Assembly (NCBI RefSeq): GCF_018861065.1
Contig: NZ_JAHKQO010000031.1
Span: 248,001-312,000 of the forward strand
Length of the DNA stretch: 64,000 nucleotides
Direction: 5' to 3'
Source of the DNA: Paraglaciecola arctica
Lineage (GTDB): Bacteria; Pseudomonadota; Gammaproteobacteria; Enterobacterales; Alteromonadaceae
Part shown: one piece after another, positions 8,889-17,739 of the stretch
Numbering within the stretch: the first letter of the stretch is position 1
How the letters are laid out: each line of letters begins with the position of its first letter
Notes under the pieces: model-generated
What the model saw: the letters and a program-made list of their open reading frames with translations, nothing else
Databases searched by the model: none
Told to the model about the DNA's origin: nothing
Position numbers and translations under genes: made by a program

Positions 8889-11800
8889 ATGTTTAACAAA
8901 ACTATCTTGCAAGCAGCTTTAAGCACTCAAACTTGGTCAAAGGGAGCAAGGCTTTATCAAATGAATTATGTTGTCAGTGCTGCCCTGAATGACAATATAT
9001 TGAGAGGGACAGTAAGAAGTGAGTCGGCGTTAAATGAAACCTATTTAACCCGTTTTGAATTTGACGAGAGTTTAAATCGAGCTAAAGCCTATTGCAGTTG
9101 TTATCTTAAAAAAGATTGCAAACATGCCGCGGCTTTGGCCCATCATTATCTTGAACATTTGCATGTAGGTTCGGCATCTAACAATACAATACAAGAGTGG
9201 CTAAATGAGTTTGTAGCCATGGAACCTCTGGTTTTTCAGCAGAAAAAAGCCTTACTGTATTTTATTAAGCAAAATAGTTATACCCCAAATGATTATTTAC
9301 AACTCGAAGTTAACAGTTCTAACCTAAAGAAAAATGGTGGCTGGAGTCGTACCTTAAATTTCGAAAGCTTGGATAGTTACTTAATTAAGCAGCCTTATGT
9401 TGATGATCAAGATGTGCGAATCATTAGTGCGATGATCAGAAATCAACATTATTCCAGTGCCATTAAAGATCATGATTTATTGCAACTGATGGTGAATACA
9501 GGGCGCTGTTTTTGGCAAGCAGGTGCAGATTTAAACCATCCCATTTCGTTGGGGGCGCCCTTAAAAGCAAATTGGCAGTGGCAAAATAATAGGTCAGTGC
9601 ACAAACTTAATCTTGTTTTAGAAAAAACTAATGCTGATATTAAATTGATAAAATCCCAGCCTATTAGTTATTACGACAGCAAAGCCAATTGTTTGGGATT
9701 AGTCGAGACCAATTTAAATTCCGAATTTGATATGCAGTTTCTCGATAGCCCGGCTATTTCAGAAGAAAAAATGCCTTGGGTGTTGAGTAAACTTGATATG
9801 ACTCTAGGTGAAGTGGCTCAACAACTGCCTAAACCTAAACTTAAAAAAGAGTACAGCTTAACTCGCCCTGTTCCACATATAAGGTTAGCTACTCCCAATA
9901 TAAATCAAGCGTACTACACTCAATTGTCATTATGGTTTGCCTATAATGGGCAACTGGTTAGCCCGTTAAATAATAAACATCAACTGCCTTCACAAGAGGG
10001 GGAAGAAAGCACCTATCGAGATTTTGCATTTGAAAAGATGATCATAGAATCTCTTAAATCCTGGAGTTTTATTGCGCAATTGCAAGCAGTGAGCACCCAC
10101 AAAAGTTTCGAGGGGGGGTATATGATGGTGTTGCAAGGCAGACAACTTAATTTGTCGTTTTTGCATAATCAATTACCGCAGTTAAAGAAACAAGGATGGC
10201 AAGTTGAATATGATGCTAGTTTTCACTATCAAGAGTTGAGCACTGACAGTGTATTTGAGGCCAACGTTGAACAAGAGCAGGGTCATGATTTCTTTTCTTT
10301 AGGCTTAAACTTAAATATAGATGGCAAAAGTGTTGCGGCGTTTCCTATATTACTCAGTGCCTTGGAACAAATCCCAAAAGAAATCTTATTGAATGATGAT
10401 AGTTACACAGACAGCGAAGATAGTGTTTTTGTTGAGCTTAGTGCTGGGAAGTTCATTGCTTTGTCTTATCAGAGTATTCGACCTTTATTAAAACAATTTG
10501 TGGAGTTATATATTCCAGGTGCTTTGCAAGACGATGACACTATGCGTTTGTCTCGCTTTCAAAGTCATCAGACTCTCAGCGAACTCGACAATCAAGGAAT
10601 AGTGACACAAGGCGCCAATCGACTACGTCATTTGGCCGAAAAATTGAGAGATTTTGATGCGATTCAAACAGCAACTGTTCCCCAATCACTGCAGGCTGAA
10701 CTACGAGAATATCAGCATCAAGGTTTGAATTGGCTACAGTTTTTAAGAGAATATGAGCTCAATGGCATTTTAGCCGACGACATGGGGTTAGGTAAAACCA
10801 TCCAAGCTCTGAGTCATTTGTTACTTGAAAAAGAGCAAGGGAGATTGACTGCTCCTTGTTTAATTATTGCGCCTACCAGTGTGATCTTTAACTGGGCTAA
10901 AGAAATCCAAAAGTTTACTCCTGATTTGTCTTATATAGTGATTAATGGGGTTAAAAGGCAAGAGCATTTTGACAAGATTAATGAATACGACATAGTGATC
11001 ACTAGTTATCCGTTACTCCTAAAAGACAGTGAAATACATCAACAGCACAATTACTATTATTTAATTTTGGATGAAGCTCACTACATTAAGAATCCTAAAA
11101 CTAAGCTTTATCAAGAGATGTTGACACTTAAGGCTGAACATAAATTATGTTTGACTGGTACACCTATGGAAAATCACCTAGGTGAGTTTTGGGCGCAGTT
11201 TAATTTCTTATTGCCAGGATTTTTGGCGGGCTACCAGCAATTTACGCGCTTATTTAAAACGCCTATTGAAAAACACAATGATCATGAACGTAAAACACTA
11301 CTCAACCAGCGTATTAAACCTTTTATTTTACGGCGCAGTAAAGAACTCATAGCCAAAGAGTTACCTAAGAAAAGTACTATTATTCAAACTTTAAAAATCG
11401 ACGGTAAGCAAGCTGAGTTGTATGAATCTGTGCGCTTGACAATGGACTCTCGCCTAAAAGAGATCATTGCCGCAAAAGGCTTACAACGCAGCCAAATTGA
11501 AATTCTTGATGCATTATTAAAATTGCGACAGGTTTGTAACCATCCTCAGTTATTGTCGCTACCCAGTGCTAAAACAGTTCAGCAATCGGCCAAGTTAGAA
11601 TTTTTGATGGAAACGCTACCTGAAATGGTGGACGAAGGCCGAAAAGTCCTGATTTTTTCGCAATTCACTAGCATGTTGGCGTTAATTGAAAAAGAGCTAG
11701 TAGCGAGCAAAATACCCCACGTGAAACTCACTGGAAGTAGCCAAAATCGCCAGCAAATCGTTGATAAATTTCAATCCGGTAAAGTGCCTGTATTTTTGAT

Positions 11801-12101
11801 TAGTCTAAAAGCTGGGGGAGTGGGATTGAATTTAACCGCTGCAGATACCGTGATCCATTTTGATCCTTGGTGGAATCCTGCTGTTGAAAATCAAGCCACA
11901 GATAGAGCTTACCGTATTGGCCAAGATAAGCCGGTATTTGTATATAAACTGATTATCGAAAACTCTATCGAAGAAAAAATTCTACAGATCCAAGAGAAAA
12001 AAGCCGCGCTGGCGAATGCGCTTTTATCAGAGGAAGTCAGTCAAGGTAATTTGAGTCTAACCGACGATATTTTAGATACTTTATTGGCACCGCTTAGTTG
12101 A
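8889..12101 (+). CDS. SNF2-family helicase with N-terminal SWIM zinc finger
   Basis: A 1070-residue (from this ATG) Swi2/Snf2 ATPase of the bacterial type that remodels or translocates on nucleic acid complexes. The N-terminus has a SWIM zinc finger, C69-x-C71-x5-C77-x-H79, in AYCSCYLKKDCKHAAAL. A long middle region without obvious motifs follows. The C-terminal half carries the two RecA lobes: ADDMGLGKT (Walker A), LDEAHYIKN, LTGTPMENHLGEFW, FSQFTSML, GGVGLNLTAADTVIHFDPWWNP and QATDRAYRIGQ. The frame stays open upstream to a TTG at 8865, but ATG 8889 begins a sequence (MFNKTILQAAL) that reads as a normal N-terminus. Monocistronic. Role in vivo is unknown; RapA-like transcription recycling or repair are options. 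Confidence 0.9.
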   Translation: MFNKTILQAALSTQTWSKGARLYQMNYVVSAALNDNILRGTVRSESALNETYLTRFEFDESLNRAKAYCSCYLKKDCKHAAALAHHYLEHLHVGSASNNTIQEWLNEFVAMEPLVFQQKKALLYFIKQNSYTPNDYLQLEVNSSNLKKNGGWSRTLNFESLDSYLIKQPYVDDQDVRIISAMIRNQHYSSAIKDHDLLQLMVNTGRCFWQAGADLNHPISLGAPLKANWQWQNNRSVHKLNLVLEKTNADIKLIKSQPISYYDSKANCLGLVETNLNSEFDMQFLDSPAISEEKMPWVLSKLDMTLGEVAQQLPKPKLKKEYSLTRPVPHIRLATPNINQAYYTQLSLWFAYNGQLVSPLNNKHQLPSQEGEESTYRDFAFEKMIIESLKSWSFIAQLQAVSTHKSFEGGYMMVLQGRQLNLSFLHNQLPQLKKQGWQVEYDASFHYQELSTDSVFEANVEQEQGHDFFSLGLNLNIDGKSVAAFPILLSALEQIPKEILLNDDSYTDSEDSVFVELSAGKFIALSYQSIRPLLKQFVELYIPGALQDDDTMRLSRFQSHQTLSELDNQGIVTQGANRLRHLAEKLRDFDAIQTATVPQSLQAELREYQHQGLNWLQFLREYELNGILADDMGLGKTIQALSHLLLEKEQGRLTAPCLIIAPTSVIFNWAKEIQKFTPDLSYIVINGVKRQEHFDKINEYDIVITSYPLLLKDSEIHQQHNYYYLILDEAHYIKNPKTKLYQEMLTLKAEHKLCLTGTPMENHLGEFWAQFNFLLPGFLAGYQQFTRLFKTPIEKHNDHERKTLLNQRIKPFILRRSKELIAKELPKKSTIIQTLKIDGKQAELYESVRLTMDSRLKEIIAAKGLQRSQIEILDALLKLRQVCNHPQLLSLPSAKTVQQSAKLEFLMETLPEMVDEGRKVLIFSQFTSMLALIEKELVASKIPHVKLTGSSQNRQQIVDKFQSGKVPVFLISLKAGGVGLNLTAADTVIHFDPWWNPAVENQATDRAYRIGQDKPVFVYKLIIENSIEEKILQIQEKKAALANALLSEEVSQGNLSLTDDILDTLLAPLS

Positions 12102-12106
12102 TGTGA

Positions 12107-12165
12107 CAGGAGATAGGAGAATAGTAGTTAGGAATTAGTAGATAGGGACTAGAGGGAGTATATGG
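12107..12165. repeat. Purine-rich low-complexity tract (GGAGATAG/TTAGGA-like units)
   Basis: Imperfect short repeats of AGGAGATAGGAGA, TTAGGAATTAG and GATAGGGACTAG type fill the space between the SNF2 gene and a truncated reading frame. Such degenerate AGGAGATAG strings mark rearranged intergenic DNA; here they border a gene remnant. Confidence 0.5.
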
Positions 12166-12197
12166 GCGAGTTTATGAATTCAGTTTATTAGCTTGTC

Positions 12198-12500
12198 TTG
12201 CACAGTCTAGCGGCCAAGCAGAAGGACTACCCGCTCATTCTATACCAGAAGGGACGGGAGCTTAATCAACCTGTTAGTTTGGTCTTTTCTGGATTACCGC
12301 AAGACGAGTTTAGATTAGATGCCAATAATGATGGCAGCAGCAACTTGCTCGAATATCAAGCGGGTAGCGACCCTCTAAACCCTAATTCTAAGCCTGAACA
12401 ACCAGAGTCTCTTCAGACCAAAGGTGGTGGAGGCAGTGTAGACTTACTATGGTTATTAACCTTAGTGATGTTAATTAGGAGCAGAAGCATCACTAGTTGA
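12198..12500 (+). pseudogene. C-terminal remnant of a GlyGly-CTERM exported protein
   Basis: An open frame that contains only the end of a larger surface protein. It has a calcium-binding thrombospondin-3-like unit (LDANNDGSSNLLEYQAGSDP) followed by a linker and a GlyGly-CTERM tail: GGGGSVDLLWLLTLVMLIRSR-like, that is a Gly run, one hydrophobic helix and Arg. Such tails are processed by rhombosortase in bacteria with type II secretion. There is an in-frame stop at 12189, no signal peptide and no ribosome-binding site, so the N-terminus has been lost. Its last 30 bases overlap the end of the convergent acyltransferase gene. A very short functional product cannot be excluded, but a deletion remnant is far more likely. 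Confidence 0.7.
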
Positions 12501-14204
12501 GGGTTGCCGTGGCATATATCGGGCGCGCTTTTTGGGCTTTAAGGTCGTTAAATCGGCTAACACTAATCCGTCTACGCAGTTATTAAAACCAGGGTCGATA
12601 TTGAAGTCGATGAAATGTACGCCACCTTCCTGATAGGTTTCGGTGTATTGTTTATAGAGTGTTGGTACTGCCATGCCCATATTGGCTAATTGATGTTTAA
12701 GTTGACTGAAGTCTGCTTTGTAATTGTCACCACTAAAACTATGAGAGTGATCTTTGGGTAATAAATACGGGAGTTTAGAACGGGCAATATTGCCACTGTG
12801 GCCAAAATATAAGCTGTAAAATTGCACTAATAAATCTTTGGCGGCTTTAGGGTAATGGTCGCTTAAGCTAACGGCTCCGAATAAATAACGATAGCCTGGA
12901 TGACGTTGTAAAAAAGCCCCTATTCCAAACCATAAATAATCTAGGCTACGTTTTCCCCAGTACTTAGGTTGGACAAAACTTCTTCCTAACTCTAAACCTT
13001 GCTCAAAATAAGGCGCCATTTCTGGACCATAATCAAATAAGCTAGCCGAATACAGGCCCTTAACCGATTCATTTTCGATGATTGTTTTGGCGTCGCCAAA
13101 TCGATAGGCCCCGGCAATCTCTAAGTCCTCTTTATCCCACAATATTAAGTGATAATAATAGGCGTCACAGCGATCGATATCACGGCGTTTATTGGTGCCT
13201 TCACCAACGGCTCTAAAGGCGACTTCCCTAAGGCGTCCAATCTCTCTAAGTATGGGAGAACTGTCTCGGTGTTGATACAGATACATCACCTTAGCATCAC
13301 TGGTTTCACCTAAATACTCACAATGATTCTTGAGAGCATGTTGTAATTCCGCGCGGTTTTCAGCGGGTGCGATAGCGGTTTGGGTTTTAAATACCCCGGT
13401 TTTACCATGACCAATTTTGTATAAATGTTTCTTAAATAATGCCACATGTTGTGAACGGGCAATGTTGTTACTACTATAGGAATCGAAAGGAATCAGTTCA
13501 CCGATGCGCATGGGTAAGTGTTGGCGCTTATGTTTAAACATTTCTTTAACCAAAAGCATTCCGGCCAAGGGCTTGTAGATCATAGACAAACCATAAAAGA
13601 GTGAGGAATTTTTAGCGTCGATAAAGACCGGCAAAATCGGGGATTTAGCCTGTTTAGCTATCCGTAAAAAGCCACTCTGCCAGCGTGTGTCTCTAATACC
13701 TTGTGGTCTTAGACGCGAAACTTCACCAGCAGGAAATACTATCACCACACCTTCTGCTTGAAGGTGAGATTGGATGTTCTGAACGTGTTGTTTGGCCGTG
13801 CCCCCTTGCACGTTGTTAACGGGCAATAGAATACTGTGCATGGGTTTGAGAGCCATTAACATATCGTTGCCAATCACTTTAATATCTTGTCTGACTTCGC
13901 TGACTAATTTTATTAACGCAAGGGCATCAAGAGAGCCAATAGGATGGTTGGCAATAATCACCAATTTACCTTGGTTCGGCAGGCGCTCCTTTTCTACATC
14001 TCGCGCCGAGTAACTGATATTAAAGTATTCGAGTACTTGCTCAACAAAATCCAAACCTTGGTAATGTGGGTAGGCTTCAGAAAACTCCTGCATTTCCCGC
14101 TCATGTAACAGGTGTCTGAGCACAAAACTAAGAGTCTTAGATAATAGTGGTTTGTTAACAATTTGCGGATAGTGTTTTTCAAGGACTTCGGACACGGTAA
14201 ACAT
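12471..14204 (-). CDS. Bifunctional lysophospholipid-type acyltransferase / GNAT acyltransferase (OlsBA-like)
   Basis: A 577-residue two-domain enzyme. The N-terminal half is a PlsC-like acyltransferase with NHPIGSLD (His87, Asp93) and the glycerol-phosphate motif VVIFPAGEVSR. The C-terminal half (from about 290) is a GNAT-fold N-acyltransferase of the ornithine-lipid OlsB/'putative hemolysin' type, with LREVAFRAVGEGTNKRRDIDRCDAYYYHLI and GAYRFGD. By family knowledge, fused enzymes of this kind make acyl-amino-acid lipids such as ornithine or lysine lipids: GNAT adds a 3-hydroxyacyl chain and PlsC a second chain. The amino acid used here is not visible. No signal peptide; membrane-associated. 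A strong palindrome lies just upstream of the start. Confidence 0.8.
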   Translation of the reverse strand: MFTVSEVLEKHYPQIVNKPLLSKTLSFVLRHLLHEREMQEFSEAYPHYQGLDFVEQVLEYFNISYSARDVEKERLPNQGKLVIIANHPIGSLDALALIKLVSEVRQDIKVIGNDMLMALKPMHSILLPVNNVQGGTAKQHVQNIQSHLQAEGVVIVFPAGEVSRLRPQGIRDTRWQSGFLRIAKQAKSPILPVFIDAKNSSLFYGLSMIYKPLAGMLLVKEMFKHKRQHLPMRIGELIPFDSYSSNNIARSQHVALFKKHLYKIGHGKTGVFKTQTAIAPAENRAELQHALKNHCEYLGETSDAKVMYLYQHRDSSPILREIGRLREVAFRAVGEGTNKRRDIDRCDAYYYHLILWDKEDLEIAGAYRFGDAKTIIENESVKGLYSASLFDYGPEMAPYFEQGLELGRSFVQPKYWGKRSLDYLWFGIGAFLQRHPGYRYLFGAVSLSDHYPKAAKDLLVQFYSLYFGHSGNIARSKLPYLLPKDHSHSFSGDNYKADFSQLKHQLANMGMAVPTLYKQYTETYQEGGVHFIDFNIDPGFNNCVDGLVLADLTTLKPKKRARYMPRQPSTSDASAPN

Positions 14205-14216
14205 AAATCACCCTAC

Positions 14217-14236
14217 AGCTCAGAATTTTCTGAGCT
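14217..14236. promoter_or_regulatory. 9+9 palindrome upstream of the acyltransferase start
   Basis: Perfect arms AGCTCAGAA (14217-14225) and TTCTGAGCT (14228-14236) with a two-base spacer. It ends 12 bases before the ATG of the minus-strand acyltransferase and lies about 105 bases after the upstream PhyH gene's stop. With no T-run, an operator or an mRNA 5' hairpin over the ribosome-binding region is more likely than a terminator. Confidence 0.5.
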
Positions 14237-14341
14237 AAGAGTAATCACCAATTATGACAGTTTAGTGCCACTTAAATGGCGGTTTGATGACAGTATTTGT
14301 AAACAACATTTGCCCGCTATTCTTTAGTGGACATGGGGTAC

Positions 14342-15178
14342 TTAGTCAAGAAGGCGCAGTGGATGTTTGCCATCTACCATGCCCATAAAAGGCGGGTAAA
14401 TTGAATATCCCACCAAAGAGCGCAACTCGGGAGATAAACAACGCACTGTATCTTTGTCTAATTCTAACAAGTAGTTTTCTTGTTGTCGTAAAAACGCTTC
14501 GCAATATTGATGAGTGACGGCCAATCTTGATTGGTTTGATTGGTTTTCACCACCACCATGCCAAGTTGTGCCAAGAAAAAATATGGCAGAGCCTGCGGGC
14601 ATCACTGCTTTTATGGTTTTTTCATCAGCAGGGTAACGGTCACCATCCCACTCTTGGCTTCTAGGGATAACAACAGTCGCGCCATTTTGTTCTGTAAAAT
14701 CATCTATGGCCCAAATACTTGCTGCGCCCAAAGGTGGACGTGGTCTGGGGATTTGATAAAAAGAATCATCGTAATGAAATGCTTGTTTGCTTTCACCGGG
14801 CAAAATATTGATCACTTGGCTTTGACTAAGTAAATAGTTAGGTCTAAACAGTAAATCCATTAAGCCAAGTATTCTCGGGTGATCAGCCAAATCATCGATA
14901 CATCTAGTTTTTCCCAATACGTTATAGAGTCGCTGGGTTTTTTCGCCCTCAAAGGTATTTCTACCCGTGTGTTTGAGTAACGGTGCGCATTGCTGCTTAA
15001 TTTGTTCGCACTGACTTGCAGAAATTAAGTTTTCGATAATGACATAACCTTCAGACATCAGGGTTTTAAAGTCTTGGTTAATTAACGCCGATTGTCGTTG
15101 TGGAGAGGGTTGTAACTGTTTGAATGTTCTAGCAAGGTCTTTGCCGGTATAGTCTTTAATAGCGCCTTCGATTTTCAT
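14342..15178 (-). CDS. Phytanoyl-CoA dioxygenase (PhyH) family protein
   Basis: An Fe(II)/2-oxoglutarate-dependent oxygenase of 278 residues. The metal facial triad is visible: His135-x-Asp137 in AFHYDDSFYQIP and His207 in FLGTTWHGGGEN; Arg218 (NQSRLA) is the likely 2-oxoglutarate ligand. Position spacing and length fit the PhyH family. Bacterial members hydroxylate many small molecules including ectoine, fatty acyl chains and natural products, so the substrate cannot be read from sequence. The next gene on the strand is a lipid acyltransferase 137 bases away; a role in hydroxylating an acyl or aminolipid substrate is possible but speculative. Confidence 0.85.
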   Translation of the reverse strand: MKIEGAIKDYTGKDLARTFKQLQPSPQRQSALINQDFKTLMSEGYVIIENLISASQCEQIKQQCAPLLKHTGRNTFEGEKTQRLYNVLGKTRCIDDLADHPRILGLMDLLFRPNYLLSQSQVINILPGESKQAFHYDDSFYQIPRPRPPLGAASIWAIDDFTEQNGATVVIPRSQEWDGDRYPADEKTIKAVMPAGSAIFFLGTTWHGGGENQSNQSRLAVTHQYCEAFLRQQENYLLELDKDTVRCLSPELRSLVGYSIYPPFMGMVDGKHPLRLLD

Positions 15179-15663
15179 AATAAAAGCCTCTTACTGCAAT
15201 GTATAAAATTCTCAGTCTACTTAAGCTATACCCGTCATCTCCTAATTTTAAAAAAACATTGAAAATATATATAATTGTTATTTAAGAGGTTTTTCACTTT
15301 TACTTAGTTCGTTATAGAAGTAGACAACTTCACTTCGATTTCAGTATCCAACAACAATGGACAATAGCAGCACACTAGCATTATTTTTGAAGGCCATACA
15401 AATGCCGTGGATTTTTTGCAGTGCTTTTAAAGGTTTAAAACTCATATGACGACTGGGTTTGTCTGGGATATTTTGATTATTAATAGTAACCAATAATCCA
15501 GAGCCTAGAAAGAGAATTGGGATAATTGATTACAGCAACAAGGTTGAGTTTTCTAAGTGAAGAAGGTAGTGGCGGTAACAGTAATAGTGAGTGCTTCAAG
15601 TGTGTGAAACACTCACTGTAATCAGATTATAAATAGCATCATCAAAAACTTAACGACTTGCTA
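15179..15663. other. Intergenic region of 485 bases
   Basis: No recognised gene. On the minus strand a 34-codon frame begins near 15446 (MSFKPLKALQKIHGICMAFK, then a short hydrophobic end) and stops near 15342; it has no clear ribosome-binding site and is too short to judge. A hairpin lies at 15586-15617. The remainder is AT-rich, including poly-A/T near 15249 that is likely part of the promoter zone of the PhyH gene. Confidence 0.3.
15586..15617. repeat. Hairpin upstream of the PhyH gene and downstream of nothing visible on plus strand
   Basis: Arms AGTGAGTG (15586-15593) and CACTCACT (15610-15617), with an inner stem TTCA/TGAA after one mismatch and a hexaloop AGTGTG. It lies 46 bases past the stop of the minus-strand dUTPase gene, so it may end the cca-dut transcript although there is no T-run. 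Confidence 0.4.
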
Positions 15664-16317
15664 TTATGAAGGATACCGTTGTACCAAACCTTGGTAGACT
15701 TTGTCGCTATAGTCACTCAAGCTAATATCAAGACTATTTAACACCTCTACAAGGTGTTCGTTATCTTCTCGGCCATTCCAAATCTTTTGGTAAGTACCAT
15801 CTTTATAACCGTGATCTTGACGGAAAAAGTTTAATACATTTTTACCCACATACTGTCGATATAATTCGTCCGAGTCCATTTCAGCTTGTTCGACTATCTT
15901 CAAAAACAAAGGCACATCGAAACGTTTAGCCGCGCATAAACCAGCCATTAGTTCTAAATTATCTAAAATGTGTTGTTCGGTGAACGGGTAGTCATTGCCG
16001 TCAAATGTCACTTCACTGCGGTTTGAAGCGAGTTGTTCGGCTATAGTGTTGGCAGATTGCTGAATATCGCCACCAAAACCAATTATGATGTCAGACAATG
16101 CAAAGTGCCAAATATCCACCAGCTCCATTTGTAACTGAGGTAAGTCTTTGTGCTGGGCTTTCCACCATTTCCAACCATGGTGCTCAATGCCTTCTACCGA
16201 TTCAATCATAGCAGCGCGTAAATAAGCATAACCGGCGTTGAGCCAATCAGGGTTCACTTTTTTATTCATGCCGTCTTGGAGCGATAACATAGTGGCAAGT
16301 TGGGTAGAGCTAAGCAT
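15664..16317 (-). CDS. dUTP diphosphatase, all-alpha MazG-like dimeric type
   Basis: A 217-residue all-helical dUTPase of the dimeric (dUTPase_2, MazG-related) family, which converts dUTP to dUMP and PPi, unrelated in fold to trimeric Dut. Visible hallmarks are MLSLQDGMNKKV at the N-terminus, the acidic metal-binding helix in LQMELVDIWHFALSD, and DSDELYRQYVGKNVLNFFRQDHGYKDGTY near the C-terminus, typical of this family in marine gammaproteobacteria. It follows cca by 15 bases and is probably co-transcribed. Confidence in the family is high; nucleotide specificity is inferred. Confidence 0.85.
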   Translation of the reverse strand: MLSSTQLATMLSLQDGMNKKVNPDWLNAGYAYLRAAMIESVEGIEHHGWKWWKAQHKDLPQLQMELVDIWHFALSDIIIGFGGDIQQSANTIAEQLASNRSEVTFDGNDYPFTEQHILDNLELMAGLCAAKRFDVPLFLKIVEQAEMDSDELYRQYVGKNVLNFFRQDHGYKDGTYQKIWNGREDNEHLVEVLNSLDISLSDYSDKVYQGLVQRYPS

Positions 16318-16332
16318 AGTGGCGGTTGTCCT

Positions 16333-17574
16333 TTATATTGGGTGTTGCGTTTTATAAAAATTCTTAAATTCATTAATAGCGAGAATACGTTGCTGCTCGG
16401 TTTGTTCTTTAATCGCTTTGCCTTGATAACCTTTGGCGACTATAGCTTTGATATCAACTTCAACTGCTGCTTGGTAAGCTCGCCAAATATAATCGGCGTT
16501 GTTGTATTCGTTGTTTTCAAAAGTTGTTCTACCTCTGGCGTCGGCTTTACAGGTCAATAGAAAGTCGCTAAACCTTTGGGGTTTGCGCCATACGTCACAG
16601 CGATTCAACATGCCCAATATAGTGCTGGCTTTGAGTTCGAAAGCTTTATGTATATGAGTATGATATTCACTGACCATTAAACCGAGTTCGCGGCAGTCAT
16701 TTGGTGCTTTTAGTCGGTCGCATAACGCATTTATTCGCTCTAATCCTAACTTTTCATGACCTGGATGTGAGGGCCATTTTTCCTGAGGTGTCGCACCTTT
16801 ACCTAAGTCATGCACCAGTGCGGCAAAACGTACAGTTAGTTTATCAGACAGTTTCACCCCTTGTTGTAATACCATCATGGTATGAATACCGGTGTCGATT
16901 TCAGGGTGCCACTTTGGCGGGTTAGGAATGCCCCAAAGCAAATCCAATTCCGGGAACCATACAGCTAAGGCGCCACATACTCTAAGATTTTCAAAATACA
17001 CTTCGGGGTGGGTTTCCAACAGACTTCTGGCAGTTTCTTGCCACACCCGTTCAGCGCTTAGGGCGGTGAGTTCATCATTGGCCACTATGGTTTGCATCAG
17101 TTTCATGGTGTCTGGTGCGATACTAAATCCTAAACTATGATATCGGGCTGCGAATCGGGCAACACGTAAAACACGTAAGGGATCTTCAACAAAGGCGTCT
17201 GATACGTGGCGCAACAATTTGTCTTTGAGGTCTTGCTGTCCATTGTAGGGGTCGATGATATTGCCATCACCATCCATTGCCATGGCATTGATGGTAAGGT
17301 CGCGGCGTAATAAGTCCTCTTCTAGCGTTACGTCGCTAGAGGCGTCGCAACTAAAGCCGCTATATCCGGCTCCTATTTTTCGCTCGATACGCGCGAGGGC
17401 ATATTCTTCTTTAGTTTCGGGATGTAAAAATACCGGAAAGTCAGCGCCTACGGCTTGAAAACCTTTAGCTAACATTTGTTGAGGCGTGCTACCAACTACC
17501 ACCCAATCTTGATCTTTTATGGGGCGGCCTAATAACTTGTCGCGCACTGCGCCACCAACTAAATAAGTTTGCAT
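16333..17574 (-). CDS. cca: CCA-adding tRNA nucleotidyltransferase, multifunctional
   Basis: Adds and repairs the 3' CCA end of tRNA. The 413-residue protein shows LVGGAVRD at residues 5-12, the DxD metal site in IKDQDWVVVG, the RRDLTINAMA motif, and the neck region. The C-terminal HD domain (RFAALVHDLGKG) identifies the gammaproteobacterial bifunctional form with phosphohydrolase activity. Start ATG begins directly at MQTYLVGG. It is the first gene of a cca-dUTPase unit and is divergent from the GspA-like gene across 165 bases. Confidence 0.95.
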   Translation of the reverse strand: MQTYLVGGAVRDKLLGRPIKDQDWVVVGSTPQQMLAKGFQAVGADFPVFLHPETKEEYALARIERKIGAGYSGFSCDASSDVTLEEDLLRRDLTINAMAMDGDGNIIDPYNGQQDLKDKLLRHVSDAFVEDPLRVLRVARFAARYHSLGFSIAPDTMKLMQTIVANDELTALSAERVWQETARSLLETHPEVYFENLRVCGALAVWFPELDLLWGIPNPPKWHPEIDTGIHTMMVLQQGVKLSDKLTVRFAALVHDLGKGATPQEKWPSHPGHEKLGLERINALCDRLKAPNDCRELGLMVSEYHTHIHKAFELKASTILGMLNRCDVWRKPQRFSDFLLTCKADARGRTTFENNEYNNADYIWRAYQAAVEVDIKAIVAKGYQGKAIKEQTEQQRILAINEFKNFYKTQHPI

Positions 17575-17739
17575 AGGAACTTGGAAAATTTCATTGTATC
17601 TATTATGCCTTAGACTCTCCCATTGCAGAAGATGCGCGACATAAAAATTAACAATAGTCTCTTTGACAAAATCCAGTGAACTGGTTAGTTTAGGCGTTAT
17701 ATTCTTGCGGTATTTTTCACGGACTTGTCTACCTAACTT

